From the NCBI GenBank assembly GCA_016866675.1, contig VGLO01000043.1, positions 1-5,309 on the forward strand: DNA of 5,309 bases. The letters run 5' to 3'. The number at the start of each line of letters is the position of its first letter. Position 1 is the first letter of the stretch. This DNA is from Candidatus Staskawiczbacteria bacterium. GTDB taxonomy: Bacteria; Patescibacteriota; Minisyncoccia; Minisyncoccales; Staskawiczbacteraceae. Below are positions 1 to 5,309 of this stretch, piece by piece. Made by a program: the position numbers and the translations under genes. The notes below the pieces were generated by a model. It was not told where the DNA came from and made no database searches. It worked only from the letters and a program-made list of their open reading frames with translations.

Positions 1-75
1 GTAATAACCGTATGGCATATCAGCAAGGCAGATGAAAAGTAATAATGCTAATACTATTTTGATGATTTTATCCAT
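1..75 (-). CDS. Start of a small hydrophobic membrane/exported protein, 3'-partial
   Basis: Only the first 25 residues are in the window. The ATG at 75-73 shares its A with the TAA stop of the GrpE-like gene (TAATG), which strongly suggests translational coupling and fixes the start. The residues begin MDKIIKIVLALLLFICLADM and continue PYGYY. Two Lys residues (3 and 6) precede a hydrophobic stretch at 7-17, as in an uncleaved membrane helix or a signal peptide. The helix-then-MPYGYY pattern resembles small bacterial integral membrane proteins with a PYGYY motif after the first helix (from memory like DUF6804, not verified), which would argue for a membrane segment rather than a signal peptide. 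The Cys at residue 16 is followed by LAD and is not in a clear lipobox. The function is unknown; context makes it another membrane component of the chaperone operon. Confidence 0.7.
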   Translation of the reverse strand, partial: MDKIIKIVLALLLFICLADMPYGYY

Positions 76-77
76 TA
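73..77 (-). other. TAATG stop/start overlap (translational coupling site)
   Basis: On the minus strand the bases read TAATG, with the TAA of the GrpE-like gene and the ATG of the downstream hydrophobic-protein gene sharing one A. This ties the edge gene to the same operon even though most of it is outside the window. Confidence 0.7.
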
Positions 78-521
78 GTTTTTAATAATTATGACTTGTG
101 CCGCTCTTATTAATTCTTTTCCTCTGATATATCCATTTCTAACGATTGAAACAATTTCGTCATTCTTTTTTGAAATATCTGGTTGCTTTTCGATTACTTC
201 GCAATAATCTGCAATCATCATATTCTCAGGAAAGTCGATTCTGGTTATTCCATGTTTTTGAAGTATTAAAATCAATTTTTTTGATACCGAATTGTATCTT
301 TTCATTGTCTTACTAACATCCTCAACTTTATCTAAACCTCTTTCTATCATCGAACTTTCAATATTTTCAATCGAATCTAGAACATCAATGATACTTAAGG
401 CAAATTCCTTTAAGTGGTCTTGCTTTTCTTGTTCCTTTTGTTTAATGTTGTTTCTTAAATCACTTTCTGATTTCAAAATATGCGTTATAATTCCTTCTAT
501 TTCTGAAACTTCCTTTTTCAT
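75..521 (-). CDS. GrpE-like nucleotide exchange factor, short form, 148 aa
   Basis: GrpE proteins are dimers that open the Hsp70 nucleotide-binding domain to release ADP. The first 35 or so residues are charged helix (IEGIITHILKSESDLRNNIK), shorter than the long coiled coil of E. coli GrpE (197 aa). Residues 38-92 form the helical dimerisation part (KEFALSIIDVLDSIENIESS, KKLILILQKHGITRI, where the last string matches the family's L..L...G...I pattern). Residues 97-148 match the C-terminal beta domain that contacts Hsp70: EVIEKQ, then IVRNGYIRGKELIRAAQVII, close to the family pattern of GY, a basic residue, (I/L)R(A/P)A and V. The usual His in the P..H.A motif before the beta domain is not visible (PENMMIADYCEVI). 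The TAA stop shares a base with the next ATG (TAATG). The presence of a J-like gene and an Hsp70 upstream makes this the dedicated exchange factor of the operon. Confidence 0.87.
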   Translation of the reverse strand: MKKEVSEIEGIITHILKSESDLRNNIKQKEQEKQDHLKEFALSIIDVLDSIENIESSMIERGLDKVEDVSKTMKRYNSVSKKLILILQKHGITRIDFPENMMIADYCEVIEKQPDISKKNDEIVSIVRNGYIRGKELIRAAQVIIIKN

Positions 522-528
522 TTTTCAA

Positions 529-813
529 TTATTTTAGTGAGTCAAAAGCATTCTCATTAATACTATTAATATCGAGTTTGCTAATATGAGCATCAATTTC
601 TATTTTGTGGGGGCGTTTTGCCTTAATCTTTGCAGGGTACATAAAATCAGCAGCTAATCTTTTACCAGGGTCTAGTAATTGTCTTGCTGCATTAGCGATT
701 TCTGTAAGCGGATACTTCTTATTCTGCATTGCCTTCATTTGGGCAATTTTTATTTCGTTCTTTGTTGCATTCTGTTGGTTTTCTAAGCCAAGGACAACAT
801 ATGGGTTTTCCAT
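529..813 (-). CDS. J-domain-like protein lacking the HPD motif, 94 aa
   Basis: This is a small Hsp70-partner-like protein. Residues 3-60 follow the J-domain plan: NPYVVLGLENQQNATKNEIK (3-22) matches helix I, the Asn-Ala-Thr turn and the start of helix II; KAMQNKK (27-33) completes helix II; IANAARQLLDPGKRLAADFM (39-58) matches helix III, the DP turn and helix IV of a typical J domain (EAYEVLSDPEKRAAYD). The HPD tripeptide, which normally stimulates Hsp70 ATP hydrolysis, is replaced by YPL (34-36, bases 706-714), and the loop is shortened. A basic patch KIKAKRPHK (62-70) and a short tail follow; there is no Gly/Phe region, zinc finger or client-binding C-terminal domain. The position between the Hsp70 operon genes and the GrpE-like gene (seven-base gap) supports a role with this Hsp70. 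It may be a J-like adaptor that binds without stimulating, or it may use another contact. The J fold is inferred from sequence pattern only. Confidence 0.78.
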   Translation of the reverse strand: MENPYVVLGLENQQNATKNEIKIAQMKAMQNKKYPLTEIANAARQLLDPGKRLAADFMYPAKIKAKRPHKIEIDAHISKLDINSINENAFDSLK

Positions 814-833
814 GATAATGATTTAATTTAAGT
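814..833 (-). other. Intergenic gap, 20 bases, AT-rich
   Basis: This is the longest non-coding stretch in the window, between the stop of the TPR-like gene and the start of the J-like gene. Read on the minus strand it is almost all A and T. It has no purine-rich Shine-Dalgarno sequence at the usual spacing. I see no TAnnTTTG (-7, Bacteroidota type) promoter in it or in the 65 bases before it, and it is too short for a terminator hairpin. It is therefore most simply a spacer within one transcript. Confidence 0.6.
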
Positions 834-3287
834 TTAAAATGGTAATTGGTCTTCATCTAGACCTAACTGCTGAATGAGTCTTCTTAATGGATCACTTGAA
901 ACTTGACTTGATTTACCTTCGCTCATCTTCTTGAAATAGGATAGTACTCTTTTAATTTTTTCACCTTCTGAATTTAACGTTTGACCAAATCTGATTGAAA
1001 GTGCATTTTCTTCAAATAAACTTATATCAACTCCTGCCTCCTTTAGTCGACTAAGAATATCTTGTCTGGCTTTAACTAATTCAGAAGTGTTTTGTTTAAA
1101 CACTTCTGATCTTTTAAGATAAACCTCATCAAGACATTTGTAAATCTCAGTCTGCTTACGTGCATGACCATTTAGAATATCAAGTAAATTGAACCTAATT
1201 AGAGAAATAATATTTTTACAGATTCTTGGATTCGATGTTGAGAAAAAATATGCTTGTTTCATTAGAACCAAAGCTTCATAATTGCTTATTTCCTTATCAT
1301 TTACTTTGCCAATGCAGTAGTTGGAAACATAGGTTGAATATTGATATTTTAATTTATCATTAATTGGAGAGAACTTAATTGCTTCTTCCATGATCTTGAT
1401 TAACATATCGCTTTCATCATCATCCTCTATCTTACTTGCTAATATGTTGTAGAAAGAATCTTGGATTTTATTTTTGATAGTTTCAAATTTATCAATTAAT
1501 GATTTTTTTCTATCTGAGTTTGCTTCTTTTATCGCTTTTAAATCTTCACGTTCAATATATGTTCGAATAGAATCAACAAGCTCTTTAGCAGTTGCATATT
1601 CACGAACATACGTGTCTGAATTGTCCTTTAAATAAGGAATTCCTGCCCGCAAAACTTCTTCATTATCGTATTCGGAATACTCATTATCCAAGAATTCAAT
1701 AATATCTTTATTAATTGAAAATGTTTTAGCAAAATGAGGCCCTGCTACAAGAATGTCTTTATCAAGTAATTCTATTACTTTTTCAATGGATTCCTTTTCG
1801 TAACTATAATAATGTTGACAGGTAGAAAGCAGAGTTGGGTTCGAAACTGTTTTATTTAACAGTATCTCGAATTGATTTAGTAATTCTCTTTGAGTAACTC
1901 CTATAGAAATATTATCTCCCGTGGGCTCTTCATAGTTAATGTTTTCAGGTAGGTCATCGTGTATTTCATACTTTCCTCCTATTGAGTCATTTAATGTAAA
2001 TGTGTAATCATCATCCCAACTCGTATATTCTAGTGATTTAATAATTACTTTGTCTGAGTATCCTGCTGTTAGCCAGTTTGAAATTATTGATTTATAATTC
2101 TTTTCGGTTATATTTCCATCATGTGCAAAGTTAAAACTACATACCCCTAAATTCTTAATTAATTCTGGAAATTGATAAAATTTTGGAAACCTTTCAATTA
2201 AACTTATGGCATTACCGTATTGTTTCTCATCAATATAGTAATTGAGTATTCTATTGAACAAATTTAGCCGTAAATTATTTAGTTTTGCTGATATAGCTGG
2301 AAACTCTTTTTCTATTGAAATCAAACTTTTGTCAATATCTGTATAGATTTGTTTTACTTCTTCTATGTCAATTGAATTGCTATACAGATTCTCTATTGTT
2401 TTATTGATTTCATTTACTTTTATTATTGCTTTATTTTGCCTATCAGTTTTAATAAAGGAATACAGCTTTTCTACTTCTTTATTATTTTTTTCAAGTTTTC
2501 CGGTTATAATTTTTTCTGCATTGTTATAATCACCATTAACCAAAAGTCTTTTTGCATATCTGAAGTAGAAATCAAATTGTATAGATTTTGGAGCTTTATT
2601 AATTTCAGCAAGATTATTCTCACTTATAATTTCACCGTTTTTTAAATTGCATATTTCGGTTCGACAAATCGACAGGTTTTTAATTGCTGAATTAGAAGAT
2701 TCATTAGCATGCTTTAATGATTTTGAATAATCGCTGATAGCTTCAACATACTTTTCTGCCTTTTCTTTTTCAATACCAAAATCATAAAATACATTAGCAA
2801 GTTGAGAAATATGCTTGAGTTTTAATGCAGCGAACTCGCTTTCTAAACCAACTTTTATATTAGAGTCTATGTACTTAATATTGGAAACAATATGAGTCTC
2901 TTTGTTTTTTGATGTAGCTTGTGATTCTATCTGTTGAAAAGTTAATTTTGAAATTTCATAATGAGTCTTTGCCTCAAATTCATGGTATAAAGCAACATTT
3001 GAGCTTGATTTGATTCTTTTTTTAAGATTTAAAACTTGTTCAAAAAAGCTTAAAGCAGCATCTTTGCTTGAAGATATTTGAGCTAAACCTTGATTATACT
3101 TTATTTCAGCAATTTTTGCCGGTGCATCAGGATGTTTATCAAATATCGAGTTGAGGACATTCAACGAATCAAGAATATTGCCTTTAGTGTAAAGTGATTT
3201 AGCTTTTTCAAATTTCGTTGAAGGCAGGTTTTGATAAATTAGGAATATGATAATTCCGACAACTATTATAATAATTATTGCCTCCAT
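834..3287 (-). CDS. Membrane-anchored TPR-like helical protein, 817 aa, function unknown
   Basis: I do not recognise a named family. Residues 2-18 (MEAIIIIIVVGIIIFLIYQN region) form one hydrophobic helix without a clear cleavage site. The next residues are Lys-rich (K25, K28, K30), so positive-inside reasoning puts the body in the cytoplasm. Residues about 25-90 look like TPR units (FEKAKSLYTKGNILDSLNVL, then AALSFFEQVLNLKK). Further TPR-like helix pairs occur near 165-205 (EKYVEAISDYSKSLKHA) and 240-265 (YAKRLLVNGDYNNAEKI). Residues 402-437 form a non-TPR centre with aromatic and acidic residues (WLTAGY, then SLEYTSWDDDYTFTL). The C-terminal half is charged helical sequence, ending in a short tail, LRRLIQQLGLDEDQLPF. 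The gene sits between the zinc-ribbon/LysM gene (one-base gap) and the J-like gene (20-base gap). By context and fold it may be a scaffold or client-binding partner of the Hsp70; TPRs often dock chaperones, but the usual EEVD ligand is not at the C-terminus of this Hsp70. Confidence 0.85.
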   Translation of the reverse strand: MEAIIIIIVVGIIIFLIYQNLPSTKFEKAKSLYTKGNILDSLNVLNSIFDKHPDAPAKIAEIKYNQGLAQISSSKDAALSFFEQVLNLKKRIKSSSNVALYHEFEAKTHYEISKLTFQQIESQATSKNKETHIVSNIKYIDSNIKVGLESEFAALKLKHISQLANVFYDFGIEKEKAEKYVEAISDYSKSLKHANESSNSAIKNLSICRTEICNLKNGEIISENNLAEINKAPKSIQFDFYFRYAKRLLVNGDYNNAEKIITGKLEKNNKEVEKLYSFIKTDRQNKAIIKVNEINKTIENLYSNSIDIEEVKQIYTDIDKSLISIEKEFPAISAKLNNLRLNLFNRILNYYIDEKQYGNAISLIERFPKFYQFPELIKNLGVCSFNFAHDGNITEKNYKSIISNWLTAGYSDKVIIKSLEYTSWDDDYTFTLNDSIGGKYEIHDDLPENINYEEPTGDNISIGVTQRELLNQFEILLNKTVSNPTLLSTCQHYYSYEKESIEKVIELLDKDILVAGPHFAKTFSINKDIIEFLDNEYSEYDNEEVLRAGIPYLKDNSDTYVREYATAKELVDSIRTYIEREDLKAIKEANSDRKKSLIDKFETIKNKIQDSFYNILASKIEDDDESDMLIKIMEEAIKFSPINDKLKYQYSTYVSNYCIGKVNDKEISNYEALVLMKQAYFFSTSNPRICKNIISLIRFNLLDILNGHARKQTEIYKCLDEVYLKRSEVFKQNTSELVKARQDILSRLKEAGVDISLFEENALSIRFGQTLNSEGEKIKRVLSYFKKMSEGKSSQVSSDPLRRLIQQLGLDEDQLPF

Positions 3288-3288
3288 A

Positions 3289-3804
3289 CTATTCTGGCAT
3301 TTTAATTAGTAGTACTTGACCAACTTGCAAATTATAGGGCTTTATTAAATTATTCTCCTTTTCAATCAGGACATACTTTCTTCCATCCCCATAAAAGAAT
3401 TCAGCAATTTTCCACGGGAAATCACCTTTTTTCACTGTGTATTTTACATATTTGTTTTGTGCTGTTTGATTTTCAATTTCTATTATTTTGTTCTCCAAAG
3501 ACAGATTTTTATTATTAAGGTTAACCACGGAATCTTCCAACTGAGCAATTTGATTATTAGATATATCCAAATCGTTCTTTGTGTCAATTCCACGTTTTAC
3601 AAAGAAAATGCTTACAAACATTATCAACAAAGAGAAAACAATTAGTAATAATGATAGTCTATTTTTACGTTTATCTGTTTTAGTAATAGCAGATAATAAC
3701 AGATATGGTTTCAAATCTGAATTGCACTGCGGGCAACTTATATGCTGTCTTTTAAAATCAGCTAATCCAGACTGTCCACAAACTGGACAATTGTATGTTA
3801 TCAT
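3289..3804 (-). CDS. Zinc-ribbon / single-TM / coiled-coil / LysM-like membrane protein
   Basis: This is a 171-residue bitopic membrane protein of unassigned function. An N-terminal zinc ribbon has two CxxC knuckles (C6-P-V-C9 and C24-P-Q-C27), each followed by G or N as in rubredoxin-like ribbons. A basic stretch (KTDKRKNR, 42-49) precedes one membrane helix at about 50-69. Residues 75-115 form a likely coiled coil rich in N, L, E and I (QLEDSVVNLNNKNLSLENK). Residues 119-169 resemble LysM: YTVKKGDFPWKIAEFFYGDG, ending LQVGQVLLIKMP. LysM domains bind N-acetylglucosamine-containing glycans such as peptidoglycan. Positive charge before the helix suggests the zinc ribbon is cytoplasmic and LysM is periplasmic or outside. 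The start is set by the ATGA overlap with the Hsp70 stop, and the TAG stop lies one base before the next start. The link to the chaperone is inferred from this tight coupling; the ribbon could bind Hsp70, a client or nothing known. Confidence 0.88.
   Translation of the reverse strand: MITYNCPVCGQSGLADFKRQHISCPQCNSDLKPYLLLSAITKTDKRKNRLSLLLIVFSLLIMFVSIFFVKRGIDTKNDLDISNNQIAQLEDSVVNLNNKNLSLENKIIEIENQTAQNKYVKYTVKKGDFPWKIAEFFYGDGRKYVLIEKENNLIKPYNLQVGQVLLIKMPE
3801..3804 (-). other. ATGA stop/start overlap (translational coupling site)
   Basis: On the minus strand the bases read ATGA: the TGA ends the Hsp70 gene and the ATG begins the zinc-ribbon/LysM gene. Four-base overlaps of this kind usually mean that one ribosome terminates and reinitiates, giving linked amounts of the two proteins. 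The zinc-ribbon start is supported by this overlap and by the CPVC motif beginning at its residue 6. Confidence 0.75.
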
Positions 3805-5309
3805 AACGAATCTTTATATTTATGAATAATTCCATAGGCTTCATCTACAAGAATTTTGCCCTCCTGTGTTTGCTTCATAAGGAACTTTGTTTTGGAATCA
3901 CTAAATAATTGAAGAAGTCTGTTTACATCAGTTTGTTTATTTGTATTGCCAATGTTGGGAGTTGGTACTTTTAATATTCTATTTGCAAGCACTTCGATTT
4001 GTAAAGCCGCATTCAATAAACCATATTCATCTGTTTTCTCTTCTAGCTTTTTAATAAGCTCATCTTTATCATTAAGCTCATCTGAAGATTCAATACTATT
4101 TATGAGTTGAATTATTGAGTTTCTATCGAATGGGTTTATGAGTTCGCCAAACTCTACCAGTAGTCGCTTAGCACGATATAATTCTCTGTCCAAATCAGAG
4201 CTACCAACTTCATTTGCTTTTATTTCCTCAAATTTTTCAGTTGTTGTATAATAGATTTCATGCCATTTATTTTCATTTATATTTTGACTGCCAACTTTAT
4301 TAATTTCAGAAATCTTTTTTGTAATAAATTGTATTAAATCATCTTCTCCTTGAACTGTTTTAAATTCTTTAACTGCTTTTTCAACCAATTCATCTATAGT
4401 TTTTAACGCTTTATGATCTGCACCACCGCGTCCAAGAATAATTTCTTTTTTCTTTGTTTTGTCAGTTCTGGGATATACATAAATTTTAAAACTTTCATTT
4501 AAATCTAAATGAAATTCAAAAACTAGTTCTGTCGCCAATGGTAAATTCTCCTCAATCGGATAGTATCCTAAAAACTGTAATTCATCATTTCCATCTTCAA
4601 CATCGGCATAAATAGCAACCTTTGCAATTTTTTGGTTGGCAGTTAATGTCTTAAATATCTTTGTTTTGCCAGCAGGTAAAGTGGATTGTTTTTCAATTAT
4701 TAATTCTTTTCTTATTTCTCCGTTATCATGGATTTCAATAAAGTAATTATGATTGGTAGAGTACGAAATATCTTCGATTGCTGTTTCATCACCAATGACT
4801 GGCTCATACTCATCCCCAAGTCGATGTGCTAAAACACCAGCACCTTCAGCAATTGAAAGCATAGGTTTTTCAGATACTTTAATTTTATTATTACCATATT
4901 TTTCAGAAAGCATTTTTTTAACTAGCGGAATACATGAAGAGCCGCCTACAAGTAATATGCTATCTATCATTGACATATCATAACCAATTTCCTTTAATAA
5001 TTGCTCTATTAAATCAATTGTGCGTTGAACAAAAGGTTTAATTGAATCTTCAAACTCTTCTCTTGTAATAGTAACATCAATCTCAATAATGTCTCCATTC
5101 TCGTCTTCGAGCAAATTATCAATTAGAATTCTCGCTTTATTGGTAGAGCTTAACGAAATTTTTGCCATTTCTGTTTGAAACCTCATTTGACCCTCGAAAC
5201 GATACTTATTTCGAACAGTTAATTTATCAACTAATGGCTGTAATTTGTTGATATTGTATAGTGAGCAAACTTTTGCTTCAATAATTTCTTGTAATTTTCT
5301 ATCAAGATC
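3801..5309 (-). CDS. Hsp70/DnaK-family chaperone, 5'-partial (N-terminus outside window)
   Basis: This is an ATP-dependent chaperone of the Hsp70 family. The frame is open to the window edge: 41 residues precede the Met at 5186, so 502 C-terminal residues are visible and that Met is internal. Visible residues 1-110 match nucleotide-binding subdomain IIB and its return to IIA (AKISLSSTNKARILID, then ITREEFEDSIKPFVQ). Residues 118-132 hold the adenosine-contact motif LLVGGSSCIPLVKKM, followed by SIAEGAGVLAHRL. Residues about 186-281 match the substrate-binding beta domain (TLPAGKTKIFKTLTANQ, LGYYPIEENLP, LVFEFHLDLNESFKIYVYP). The last 220 or so residues are charged and helical, like a lid but longer than DnaK's. 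The interdomain linker lacks the usual VLLLDV and reads roughly EDISYSTNHNYFIEI. The TGA stop overlaps the next start as ATGA. The family call is firm; the substrate is unknown. Phosphate-binding loops 1 and 2 lie outside the window, so ATPase competence cannot be judged. Confidence 0.93.
   Translation of the reverse strand, partial: DLDRKLQEIIEAKVCSLYNINKLQPLVDKLTVRNKYRFEGQMRFQTEMAKISLSSTNKARILIDNLLEDENGDIIEIDVTITREEFEDSIKPFVQRTIDLIEQLLKEIGYDMSMIDSILLVGGSSCIPLVKKMLSEKYGNNKIKVSEKPMLSIAEGAGVLAHRLGDEYEPVIGDETAIEDISYSTNHNYFIEIHDNGEIRKELIIEKQSTLPAGKTKIFKTLTANQKIAKVAIYADVEDGNDELQFLGYYPIEENLPLATELVFEFHLDLNESFKIYVYPRTDKTKKKEIILGRGGADHKALKTIDELVEKAVKEFKTVQGEDDLIQFITKKISEINKVGSQNINENKWHEIYYTTTEKFEEIKANEVGSSDLDRELYRAKRLLVEFGELINPFDRNSIIQLINSIESSDELNDKDELIKKLEEKTDEYGLLNAALQIEVLANRILKVPTPNIGNTNKQTDVNRLLQLFSDSKTKFLMKQTQEGKILVDEAYGIIHKYKDSL

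Noticed and set aside
292..537. Plus-strand open frame opposite the GrpE-like gene
   Set aside because: It is antisense to a well-supported gene, rich in Ser, Phe and Ile as expected for the complement of AT-rich coding DNA, and matches no recognisable protein.
605..826. Plus-strand open frame opposite the J-like gene, with hydrophobic stretches
   Set aside because: The hydrophobicity is an artefact of reading the complement of a Lys- and Asn-rich gene; the minus strand has the J-domain pattern and operon spacing.
814..833. Possible internal promoter or terminator before the J-like gene
   Set aside because: The gap is 20 bases, with no hairpin and no TAnnTTTG element there or just upstream, so a single transcript is the simpler reading.
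2436..2645. Plus-strand open frame inside the TPR-like gene
   Set aside because: It is short, low in complexity (Phe and Ile rich) and fully antisense to the 817-residue frame.
3241..3287. N-terminal hydrophobic run of the TPR-like protein as a cleaved signal peptide
   Set aside because: No small-residue cleavage site follows the Ile-rich helix, and Lys residues directly after it suggest an uncleaved anchor with a cytoplasmic body.
3457..3829. Two overlapping plus-strand open frames opposite the zinc-ribbon/LysM gene
   Set aside because: They overlap each other in different frames and lie antisense to a gene with clear zinc-ribbon, membrane and LysM features.
4753..4983. Plus-strand open frame opposite the Hsp70 gene
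   Set aside because: It covers the complement of the conserved LVGGSS region, so the minus-strand frame is the real one.
5184..5186. Met codon at 5186 as the start of the Hsp70 gene
   Set aside because: The frame stays open for 41 further residues to the window edge, and the family's ATPase domain must lie upstream, so this Met is internal.

Overview
The window is one strand of one operon. Every real gene lies on the minus strand and reads from the right edge (5309) to the left edge (1). The genes either overlap or are at most 20 bases apart, and both end genes run off the window. The DNA is AT-rich, genes generally lack a clear Shine-Dalgarno sequence, and the proteins are rich in Lys, Ile, Asn and Glu. 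This suits a Bacteroidota-like chromosome, but that is an inference from style, because no taxonomic marker gene is present.

In transcription order the operon encodes: (1) an Hsp70/DnaK-family chaperone lacking its N-terminus (5309-3801); (2) a 171-residue protein with a zinc ribbon, one membrane helix, a coiled coil and a C-terminal LysM-like domain (3804-3289); (3) an 817-residue protein with an N-terminal membrane anchor and a long TPR-like helical body (3287-834); (4) a 94-residue J-domain-like protein in which the HPD tripeptide is replaced by YPL (813-529); (5) a short GrpE-like nucleotide exchange factor (521-75); (6) the first 25 residues of a small hydrophobic membrane or exported protein with an MPYGYY motif (75-1).

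Together these look like a dedicated, diverged Hsp70 machine: an ATPase, a J-like partner, an exchange factor and two membrane-anchored accessory proteins, one of which probably reaches the cell wall through LysM. It is not the housekeeping dnaK-dnaJ-grpE locus: the J protein has lost its ATPase-stimulating motif and has no Gly/Phe or zinc-finger region, the Hsp70 interdomain linker is not the usual VLLLDV type, and the accessory genes are unusual. My working hypothesis is an envelope-associated chaperone, stress or conflict module. The substrate and the physiological role cannot be read from the sequence. I found no RNA gene, mobile element, repeat array, CRISPR, terminator or promoter; the longest non-coding gap is 20 bases.
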